Position numbers and translations under genes: made by a program. A DNA stretch of 64,000 nucleotides, taken from Mya arenaria (Eukaryota > Mollusca > Bivalvia > Myida > Myidae). Position 1 is the stretch's first letter. Each line of letters opens with the position of its first letter. Below, piece by piece: positions 22,201 to 34,200 of this stretch. The notes beneath the pieces are model-generated. The model was given only the letters and a program-made list of their open reading frames with translations. It did no database searches and was not told where the DNA came from. The stretch covers positions 49,336,381 to 49,400,380 of the forward strand of contig NC_069136.1 in NCBI RefSeq assembly GCF_026914265.1, read 5' to 3'.

Positions 22201-25200
22201 GTCCGCCCCTCAGATATGGGATCGAATGGTTAAGGTGTCCGCTCTCAGATATGGGATCGAATGGTTAAGGTGTCCGCCCCTCAGATATGGGATCGAATGG
22301 TTAATGTGTCCGCCCATCAGATATGGGATCGAATGGTTAAGGTGTCCGCCCTCAGATATGGGAACGAATGGTTAAGGTGTCCGCCCCTCAGATATGGGAT
22401 GGATTGGTTAAGGTGTCCGCCCCTCAGATATGGGATCGACTGGTTAAGGTGTCCGCCCCTCAGATTTGGGATCGATTGGTTAATGTGTCCGCCCCTCAGA
22501 TATTGGATCGATTGGTTAAGGTGTCCGCCCCTCAGATATGGGATCGAATGGTTAAGGTGTCCGCCTGTCAGATATGGGATCGATTGGTTAATGTGTCCGC
22601 CCCTCAGATATGGGATCGAATGGTTAAGATGTCCGCTCCTTAGATATGGGATCGATTGGTTTAGGTATCCGCTCCTCAGATATGGGATCGATTGGTTAAT
22701 GTGTCCGCCCCTCAGATATGGGATCGAATGGTAATGGTTTCCGCCCCTCAGATATTGGATCGATTAGTTAAGGTGTCCGTCCCTCAGATTTGGGATCGAA
22801 TGGTTAATGTGTCCGCATATTTTAAGATGTCCGCCCCTCCGATATGGGATCGATTGGTTTTGTAAATACGTAATAAAAACATCTGAAAACCCAAGGACGC
22901 TTACGTGTCCACGCCAACGCTAGCCAATGCCTCGCCCGTTTACCTCTATAAAAAATATTTAAAATACAGTTTCTTATGAAGACAAATTACACCAATTCGT
23001 AAGTGCCTACTTATTGTCGCACGCCTTATTCATTTCAATAAACACATGACAGCGAATCAAAATCATGGTTATACCATCTTAGACCATTGGCTCCATTCCG
23101 TATTTATCAGGTTTTGCAATTAAATGGTTTGTGGTGTTAAAACAGGCTTAACATGTCGGATCTACTTTTTTATGCCCCCGAAGGTGGGCATATTAAAATC
23201 GCACCGTCCGTCCGTCTGTCCGTCCGTCCGTCCTTCCGTCCGTCCGTGTGTCCGGCTCAATAACTCGTGTCCGGACTGTAACTTTCCCTTGTATGGACAG
23301 ATTTTAAAATAACTTGCCACATGTGTTCCACATACCAAGACGACGTGTCGCGTGCAAGACCCGTGCCCCTACCTCCAAGGTCAAGGTCACACTTAGTGTT
23401 TATTCACAGTGGAGTGCTGCATATAGGACATAGAGTATAAGTTGTCGTGTCCGGGCTGTTACTTTCCCATGTATAGACAGATTTTAAAATAACTTGCTAC
23501 ATGTGTTCCACATACCAAGACGACGTGTCGCGTGCAAGACCCGTGTCCCTACCTCTAAAGTCAAGGTCACACTTAGTGTTTATTCACAATGGAGTGCTGC
23601 ATATTGGACATAGAGTATAGGTTGTCGTGTCCGGGCTGTAACTTTCCCTTGTATGGACAGATTTTAAAATAACTTGCCACATATGTTCCACATACCAAGA
23701 CGACGTGCCGCGTGCAAGACCCGTGCCCCTACCTCAAAGGTCAAGGTCACACTTAGTGTTTATTCACAATGGAGTGCCGCATATAGGACATAGGGTATAG
23801 GTTGTTGTGTCCGGGCTGTAACTTTCCCATGTATGGACAGATTTTAAAATAACTTGCCACATGTGCTGCACATACCAAGACAACGTGTCGCGTGAACGAC
23901 CCGTGTCCCTACCTCTAAGGTCAATGCCCCCGAAGGTGGGCATATTAAAATCACACCGTCCGTCCGTCTGTCCGTCCGTCCGTCCTTCCGTCCGTCCGTG
24001 TGTCCGGCTCAATAACTCGTGTCCGGGCTGTAACTTTCCCTTGTATGGACATACTTTAAAATAACTTGTCATATGTGTTCCACATACCAAGATGACGTGT
24101 CGCGTGCAAGACCCGTGTCCCTACCTCTAAGGTCAAGGTCACACTTAGGTGTTTATTCACAACAGAGTGCTGCATATAAGGACATAGAGTATAAGTTGTC
24201 GTGTCCGGGCTGTAACTTTCCCTTGTATGGACAGATTTTAAAATAACTTGCCACATGTGTTCCACATACCAAGACGATGTGTCGCATGACAGACCCGTGT
24301 CCCTATCTCAAAGGTCAAGGTCACACTTGGGTGTTTATTCACAATGGAATGCTGCATATATAAGGACATAACAGTGTTGTTGTCAACTATGGGTGGTATT
24401 TTTATGTTTAGAGGCAATTTAAAATAACTTGCCATATGTATTTGACATGTAAAGGCAAGATCCACTTTTCATGTACTGACCTTGTTCATAGGTCAATGTC
24501 ACAATCGGGGGCATTCGTCACATACTGTGACAGCTCTTGTTGTTTACATTTTTTGCCTCTTTGTTTGTATTCCTACACCGGATTTGGTCTATTTATCGTT
24601 ACACGGTGGTTATGTTCAACCAATTTTACTTTTTTTATAAAACAACATATTTTTTCTACCTTTGTTAAACGTTTAGAATACATGTAGACTCTCTCCCCAT
24701 ATATGTGCTAGATGTTTTAAGCACTAGAAGTCATATTTCGTAACAATTGAGCTAGTAAACCACACATAGCCTAGCCTATTTCGAGATAATTGAGCTAGTA
24801 AACCACACATTGCTTAGCCTCTTCCGAGATAAAAGAGCAAGTGAACCACACATTGCCTAGCCTCTTCCGAGATAAAAGAGCTAGTGAACCACAAGTTGCT
24901 TAGCCTCTTCCGAGATAATAGAGCTAGTAAAACACACATTGCCTAGCCTCTTCCGAGATAAAAGAGCTAGTGAACCACGCAATGACTAGCCTTTCCGAGA
25001 TAAAAGAGCTAGTGAACAACACATTGCCTAGCCTCTTCCGAGATAAATGAGCTAGTGAACCACACATTGCCTAGCCTCTTCCGAGATAAAATAACTGGAA
25101 AACCACACGTTGCCTAGCCTCTTTCGATATTAAAGAGCGAGTAAACCACACGTTGCATAGCAACCTTCGAGATAAAAGAGCGAGTAAACCACACATTGCA

Positions 25201-28200
25201 AAGCCTCTTTCGAGATAAAAGCCTATCAATTTTCGAGATAAAAGAGCGAGTAAACCACACATTGCCTAGCCTCTTCCAGGATAATAGAGCTAGTAAGCCA
25301 CACCAATCATTTAATATTTGTCTAATTTTGCTAGGGAATCCTAGCCTCTTTCGAGATAAAGAGCTATCAAACCATACCTTGCGCAGCCTCTTTCGAGAAA
25401 ATAGAGCTAGTGAGCCACACATTGCATAGCTTCTTTCTCTAGTTGTACACTTAGGTACCTATACAAGTAACTGTCTAGTACAATACTGAGAACACTATGT
25501 TTAATTACTTGCCCCAAGCGTAGTTCACACGTCGTAAAGTACATGCACAAGTATCGTTTTGCAACCTAACTTTCGACCTTTATATAAGACATGTACACTA
25601 ACCGTCCACTCTTCTCGTGCAGACCGTTGAGCCTGAGGAGATGCACGCGGTGAACGCATCTACGCCCCACACGACGCACTGTCTTGCTTCCGGCGAAATC
25701 ATGATTTCAACCATGGGCGACAAAGACAAGAACAACAGAGGTAGATTGGTCCAGTGCCTGTTTTAAATACAGAATAATCCGGCAGTTTTGCATTAATTCA
25801 TAATATTTAATATGTCCATTTTAATAGGAGCTGTATATTTAAGTTTACAAATATCTGTCGTTCGGTCTGTGGGATGGTCGGACGGTAGACTATATATATA
25901 TGTCTTGTCCGTGCAATAACTTCGGAACGGTTTTACCTGGTGTCATAACTCTTACTGGTAGGTTGCCTCTCACTAGAAGTTAGGGTTAAATCAAAGGTCA
26001 ATGTCAAAACCTACGGTGTCTTATTAACTTTGGGTCATATATGTCCAAACAGTTTAAAATTAGGCAATGCGCTATTACATGTTTTCCTTGACCAGTAAAT
26101 GACCCATTTAGTTTTGGGTCAGTATGTCAAAGGTCACGGCGGCAAACTGCGATTTCTAGCAAATGTTGCCCTTGACGGGTAATATGTTTCTATTAAGTTT
26201 TTTTAGGTAAAATGTTAGGTTTATAACAAACTTTATTTTACAATTTTGTCGTTTTATAGTTACTTAAAGTGACACTCTTATTCAAAATCAAAACATACAC
26301 TGTATGTTTTGATTTTGAATAAAAGTGTCGATTTAAGTAACTATGAATCATGTATAGCAAACTTAATTTTGAGTGATAAACCTTAAACAACTTACTTAAT
26401 AATGCATTTATGGACACTATTAATAACTGATAATAAGATTGGAACCGCGTATTTAAAAGCTGAAACCCGAAGAATATTAAATAATTGGTGAGTGCTAATA
26501 GATTAACTGTGATCTAGTATCGTGTAGAAATACCGTGTTTTCTGCACCTCTCTTTCAGATTAAACTCAATATCCTTCATAAGAACCATTGTTTTTGACAT
26601 TTACTCATCCTTTCTGGTATATTAAAACAATTGTTTTAATTATGGTTCATCTTATGTGAGTGTAAGAGTACATCTTTAAGTATATTTTGAAAAAGCGACA
26701 AAACACTCAGTATTTGGTGTTATTTATAAGTTGTCATTTTCTATTGGAGTCAATATGTTTTTAAGGTCAAGTTCAGGGCAAACATATCTATTAAATTTCA
26801 AATCGAACAATAAGCAAGTAGTGGTTTGTAATTTGACACTTTATATTGCCTTTGATCAGTAGATGACCCCTTATATTTTGGGTCAGTATTTCATAGGTCC
26901 ATGTAAAGACTCCGCTACAAGTGTTTTGAACATTTTATCCTCACACTAATTAATCACAACTTTACCTAAGACCATGCAACTTTAGTGGAAGGTGGTTCTG
27001 GTTAAGTGGTTTTTATTTATTGATTTTGTGGTATGCAGTTATTTCTTCACATTTTTAGAACGAAAGCTGGACACTAGGGCTACGAATTAAACATATTGAA
27101 AAACATTTTTTTTGGTCAACTGACGCCAGTTCTAGTATATTGGTCCACTGAAGCTAGTTCCAGTTTGATACACATATCAATGTATTGACAGGAGGCTTCG
27201 TGGTGCTCGACGGGGAGACCTTCCGTATCAAGGGGAACTGGGAGGTCGGCGGTGGCACGGAGTTTGGCTACGACTATTGGTACCAGCCCTACCACAACGC
27301 CATGATCAGCACGGGCTGGGGAAGTCCAAAGGCATTCTTTAAAGGTTTCGACCCCAAGGATGTTGAAAACGGTTCGTATTTGCCCTCATTTTGCGGAGTC
27401 ATAATTAGTACGGGACGGGGCTTCCCCAAGACCGCCTTAATGGTTTTGACCACAATAATGAGAGGCAGGGTATGTGTATATGGTAATGTCATGCAGATTC
27501 ATAATGGATTTTATTGGTTATGATGATACGGGCTGGGGTACCTTTGTCGAGGGGTGATGATAAGGGCTTGGGAATCCTTTTCCGAGGGGCGATGAAACCG
27601 GCTGTGCGACCCTCTATGGAAGGGGGGAGGATACTACATTGGGGACCCTTTATTAAGGGGTGATGATACGGCCTTGGGGACCCTTTATCGAGGGATGGTA
27701 ATACGGGCTGGGGTCCCTTTATCGAGGGTGATGGTACGGCCTTGGGGACTCTATCTATGGATGGTGATACAGGTTGGGGACCCTTTATCGAGAGTGATGG
27801 TACGGCGTAGGGGATTCTTTATCGAGGGTGATGGTACGGCCTGCAGGACCCTTTATTAAGGGGTGGTGGTACGGCCTGGGGGACTCTTTATCGAGGGATG
27901 GTGATACGGGCTGGGGACCCTTTATCGAGGGTGATGGTACGGCCTGGGGGACTCTTGAGCGAGGGATGGTGATACAGGCTGGGGACCCTTTATCGAGGGT
28001 GATGGTACGGCCTGGGGGACTCTTGAGCGAGGGATGGTGATACAGGCTGGGGACCCTTTATCGAGGGTGATGGTACGGCCTGGGGGACTCTTTATAGAGG
28101 GATGGTGATACGGGCTGGGGACTCTTTATGGAGGAGTGATGGTACGCCTTGGGGCCTGTATTAAGGGGTGATGATAGGGCCCAGGGGACCCTTTATTCAG

Positions 28201-31200
28201 GGGTGATGATACGGTCTGGGAGCCCCTTAATCGAGAAGTGAAGGTATGCCTGGGGGCCTTTATCAAGTGGTGAGGATAGGGCCCGGGGGACCTTTTATCG
28301 ATGGGTAATGGTACGGTCTAGGGACCCTTTATCGAGGGTGATGGTACGGCTCAGGGGAACCCTTTATCGAGGGATGGTGATAAGGGCTTGGGATCCTTTA
28401 TCGAGGTTGATGGTACGGGCTGGGGACCCTTAATCGAGAGGTGATGGTCCGGGCTGGGGAGCCTTTATCGAGAGGTGATTGTCCGGGCTGGGAACCCTTT
28501 ATCAATGGTGAGGGTACGGGCTGGGGACCCTTTATCGAGAGTGATGGTACGGGCTGGGGAGCCTTTATCGAGAGGTGATTGTCCGGGCTGGGAACCCTTT
28601 ATCAAGGGTGAGGGTACGGGCTGGGGAGCCTTTATCGAGGGTGATGGTACGGGCTGGGGACCCTTTATCGAGGGTGATGGTACGGGCTGGGGACCCTTTA
28701 TCGAGAGTGATGGTACGGGCTGGGGAGCCTTTATCGAGAGTGATGGTACGGGCTGGGGACCCTTTATCAAGGGTGAGGGTACGGGCTGGGGAGCCTTTAT
28801 CGAGGGTGATGGTACGGGCTGGGGACCCTTTATCAAGGGTGAGGGTACGGGCTGGGGACCCTTTATCGAGGGTGATGATACGGGCTGGGGAGCCTTTAGC
28901 GAGAGGTGATGGTACGGGCTGGAGACCCTTTATCGAGGGTGATGGTACGGGCTGGGGAGCCTTTATCGAGAGGTGATGGTACGGGCTGGGGACCCTTAAT
29001 CGAGGGTGATGGTACGGGCTGGGGAGCCTTTATCGAGGGTGATGGTACGGGCTGGGGACCCTTTATCGAGAGGTGATGGCACGGGCTGGAGACCCTTTAT
29101 CGAGGGTGATGGTACGGGCTGGGGAGCCTTTATCGAGGGATGAAAGCGATCTTTTCTTATATATGTTTTACGGGTTCCGCTGGTTGTCTGCCATTTTCTG
29201 TGTGAATTGGTTACACACCTGGGTCATGCGACCGCTCTTAACTTATCTGATAGTGTCATGCATACAGGAAGTGAGATATTTCGTTGGACGCATTGCACTA
29301 CCATATTAAAGAGAGTTATTCTAAGATTGGAATGTAGGTGATAAATCTTGGACCGACTTTCATAGATTAAATATCATATTAAAAACCCATACTGTGTTCT
29401 TGATCAACAATGTTTTGACGACATTTTAACGACATTTTCGTCCATAAATATTCTTTAATTAAACTGAAATTTTATTTCCGAGCCCCATTCTCACCCGTGT
29501 TATGCACCAGTCAATTGTAACCACGGCCCCCAGGTCCGGGAAGTAGCGGGGACTTTGACTTTCCCCTTGTGGGGACATTCTGCTGTTTAGATCCCCGCCA
29601 AATGTCCCCGCACCCTAGGACATCCTAGGTAAGGTCTATTCCCCGCTTTTTTAGAGCAAAAAAACCCACCGTATTCAATCGGCACTGCGCGGCCACCTGG
29701 AACGTAAAACCTGGCGCATTTTCCCCGCTCTCCCCGCTAGTCTCCCGGACCTGGGGGCGTGGTTACATTTGACTGGTGCATAAATCACAACTTCAGGCAA
29801 GTACGGGCGGCACTTGTATTTCTGGAATTGGACTGAACACAAGCTCATCCAGACGATAGACCTGGGCCCTACCGGCTGGATACCCCTGGAGACTCGCTTC
29901 CTGCACGACCCCCGTGAGCCCCAGGGTTACGTGGGATGCGCGTTAAGCTCGACTGTGTTCAGATTCTTCAAGAAACCCGTATGCATGTCTGCTATTTTTA
30001 AGCTATTTGCAAAATAATACTTCTGAACTAATTAACTACTATGCCAAACTCTAACATCGAAAATCGTACAAAAGGCACATATCTAAAGTGCAGTCGAAAC
30101 TCGCTATGTCGAGGTCGTTGGGACGTCTGAAAACACTTCGAGATAACGAACATTCGATATAACCGAAATATCAGAACGTCGAGATAAGAGATTTCGACAT
30201 AGCGAGTTTTTACTGTACTTATTATTCCAGGGGTTTGTGCAACACTGTAGTAACTACATGAATTTGTAGAAGGAGATGCTAGAGTCTTGCAGGCACTGCT
30301 TGATAAAGACGACTGTATTTGGTAATGAGACCCTATTTCCGGACACGACTGAGTACGTAAAATTCATTGGCCAGGCTCAGAATTTCGTACATTAAGAAAT
30401 ATTGTGAAACGTGTCTTATGTATAAGCATCGCTCGCCACAAATATTATGTCAACAAACCATAATTATAGGTATGTGGTCGGGTTCGCAATACCAAATATG
30501 CAACAATTTTCAAAAGCTCAAATGAGATTTATATTTTTCACCCTGACGGGTGCATGTGGGGTGTGGACAATATAATAGGGTCTCTCAGTAAGATACCTGG
30601 CTCGTATGACCAAACACTTCGTTAATGTTCATGATATAATCGGCGTCAATTGAACGTGAGAAGCAATCTTCAACGTAAGTCAATAAAAAAATGTTCTTAC
30701 TTCTTCTTTTTTACCACAAATTTTTAAAACACTTCAAACAGTCACTGCTTGCTGCATTGGACGTATTTAAGAGATTTAACAAATTATCATCTCCACCACT
30801 TAGTATAATTCCATTTCTTTTGTCGCTTGTGGTAGTACCAATGTTCAGTATAATTCCATTGCTTTTGTCGCTTGTGGTAGTACCAATGTTCGTTACTTGA
30901 TTTCAGAATAATACGTATTTCAAAAGGAATTTGATGGTAAATTGACAATAGTTCTAACAACCGTCACACAATGGCATTGAGGTTCTCGGTAAGAAAATTG
31001 TGGGCTGGCTTTATTCTACCGGTCAATTGACGTAAGCTTTTTAACAACAGGATGGCTTGTGGGGAGCAGAGAAAGTGATCGATGTCCCTAGTAAGAAAGT
31101 GGAGGGCTGGATGCTTCCGGAAATGCCCGGCCTCATCACAGACGTAATCTTGTCCCTGGACGACCGCTTCCTCTACTTCTCCAACTGGATCCACGGAGAC

Positions 31201-34200
31201 ATCCGCCAGTATGACATCACCGATAGGCGTAACCCAAAACTTGTCGGACAGGTAGGGAATGATCATTATAGTTCAAAACGGAAGTGACGTCATTTATCAG
31301 TGACGTAATCGTCATAAGGACATTTTAGACAGCTCAATCCGAAGCTTCTGGGTCAGGTTCCTTTTGGTTGTATAAAGGTGTAGTTTACCGGAAGTGACGT
31401 CATATGAAACATATGTTTGTACTTCTTGAACTTGAACATGTACTGTAAGTGACTGAGCCGACAAAGCCAACGTCGGGACAGGTTTGAAAGTGCGACTTTG
31501 GCACAATGCAATGACGTTAAAACAAGTCTTAAAGCGACAGTCCGCAAATCGGGCAAATTAGCCATGAAAAAAAAAATCATCTATGTGTTGATAAGCATTC
31601 CTGACTGACGAATCCAAAAAAAATTTGGTTCAAATCGACCTAGAAATGAGTTTTTCGTGTCATTTTCAATATCTCTTCTTAACTATCGGCCCCCGAGAGT
31701 TAACGGTTATATAAATAGAAAAAACAGTGGGATTCCAAAGTTCTTGCGCATGCGCAGGGCGATACTATTTCCCGGTCTCTCCTCGTAAAATCCGGTCTCA
31801 TCCGGTCTCATAATTCCCGGTTCATAACTTATGGCCCCAGGCAACGGATTGTGTTGCTGATGTTTATAACACGATTTTGACAATCTTATTTGTTTTTATA
31901 TGTAACAAAATGGTATAAAATAAATAAACATTATGTCTTAATTTATGCAATTTGTTATAGGTATACACTATTTATGCAATTCGTGTTAAAGGTGTAGAGA
32001 AAGATGCGATGCAGTACAAATGCTCATGTTTTTTGCATAAAAGATTGAGGACTGCTAGAGTATGAAGTAACTTAGAATTGCACCTTTTAAATTATGTTAT
32101 GTTATGTTATTGTTCTTCCTTTTATGCTTACCCCCCCCCCCCCCCGACATAAAAAAATTTAAGCATAAATGATTACAATTGAAAAATTCCATGTTTGCAT
32201 ATCCGACTCATATCTGATTTACATGTAGTCAAGCATTGTTATTTTTTGTATTACTATTATCAATAGTATACTTATAACTGAATTTAATATGAAAAAAAAC
32301 ACACACTCAATGTGTTTGTTATTCATGACATTAATTTCAGTACATGTGCATATTTCATGTTTTTATCTTTGCCTAAATTTATTTTATGTTTTATTGATAT
32401 AAAATTTGAAATAAATAGTGACATAATTATCATCAAATATCTAATGTTTTAATCAACTGTAATATTTTGTAATCCTATTACCCCCCGCGGTCATTAACAC
32501 CTTTTTGATCACGCCCGATAGCTACTATAAAACAGAGACCGGAGGAGACCGGGACCGGATGAGACCGGGACCGGGAAATAGTATCGCCCCCAAGAGTAGT
32601 CGGAAAAACCGTAGACCTACTTTCTCTTTTGCCGTCTAAAAATAGCAACTTTCGGCAATTTGTTAAATCTAAGTTATTAAAGCGATTTTTTAAAAAATAA
32701 TTGCGGTTCAGTCGGTCTGAAACAATGTGGAACTTATTAAAAACTTTTAAAATACGGTTACTTTTGCGGACTGTCGCTTTAAATCCCAGTGTGTGTATAC
32801 CACGTGATAAATAACGTCATAAATGCTACATCGGAAGGCAATATTTTACTTCGAATGAAGACTTAAGACAACGATTACCTTTATTTTTCTTCACCATTTT
32901 AAATAAAGCAAAGGGCAATTTATGGCTTTTAGAGAGCAGCGCCTTCGTTTTATTCCCGGAGTTGGTTAAGCTGATTAGTTTCCGCAAACACTTCGACAAA
33001 CTTGTTTCCAAAATAATGTTTTGACAGTGCTCGATCAGGCGGCCGTTTTGTGAAAATGTTTGTCGAAGTGCTTAAAGAAACTAAACGCTCAAACAAACTC
33101 AGGTAAAAGACCGAATACGGGGCTCCGTAAATAGCGTAGGCTGCGCTATGTTTCATTGAAAATGGTGAAAAAATAGTTAAGTTATCTTTGTTTTATTTAC
33201 AGTCTATATTCGAAGCAAATATTGCCTTCCAACGAAGCATTCATGACGCAATACGTCACGTGGTATACACAATACTGAAGCCGACTTCCTGGAAAATCAC
33301 TAGTGTTATGTATTACTTTTCCAGGAATAGGAAAATGCAAATTACATTAACATCTTAGTTGGATGGACTTCTGATGAGTGTTTTAATTGCAGGTTTGGCT
33401 GGGCGGAAGTATCTGCAAGGGCGAGGGAGTCCGTGTTATCGATGACCCGGAACTCAAGGTCAGTTAGAGGTTTGGATATATTAACATGTTTCATTTCTCT
33501 TGATTGTTTCTGCTTAAGCAAAAGCTATAATTCTGTTTAGAAATAAGAAACATTTTATGTTTAACATGTGTGCCAATCTGCTCAATATTTGAGACGCCAA
33601 TTAGACTTTAATCAAAATGAAGGCTCTTTATTGCTCGCTCTGCCAAATTGTACACCGTACATTCGGAAGCCGAAACTTAACTAACCGAAACACAATTTCA
33701 GAGCCAGCCGGAACGGCCATTAATCAAGGGGAAGCCGATCGTGGGATCGCCTCAGATGTTACAGCTTTCACTGGACGGCAAACGCCTATATGTGACCACT
33801 TCTCTCTTCACGCCCTGGGACAAACAATTCTACCCGGACATGTGCGAGTAAGTACCCGACTATTTATCGGTCAACCATTCGTTAGACTCTCGATGTTTCT
33901 GCTGACCCTTTCTCTCTTCTTGATTAGGGATAAGGTTTTCTACCCGTACAGATGCGACTGAGTGCCATGCGACACTTAGTTTATGCTTGTTAAATGGAAG
34001 GAGCAAGTAATCGAAATAGAGGGTACCTGGTATGGCCATCTCTCTCTGTTTTGTGATTGATAATAACAGCGGCTCCACTGATTTATCGTACCAGAAGTTA
34101 CAAATACCCAGACTAGGGGAAACTTGTTTTTTTGCATGTCTATAAGTTCGGATTACCTTTCTTCTCAGGGCTTGGGACACAAAGTTCCGATCGGTACCAC

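Noticed and set aside
22261..22734. 157-codon ORF with repeated [12 protein letters not shown]
   Set aside because: Arises from the 36-bp minisatellite; units with a missing base change frame, which selection on a protein would not tolerate.
28465..28976. Long ORFs on both strands ([11 protein letters not shown] / [11 protein letters not shown] repeats)
   Set aside because: A 33-bp array is open in several frames on both strands; it lies in an intron of SELENBP1.
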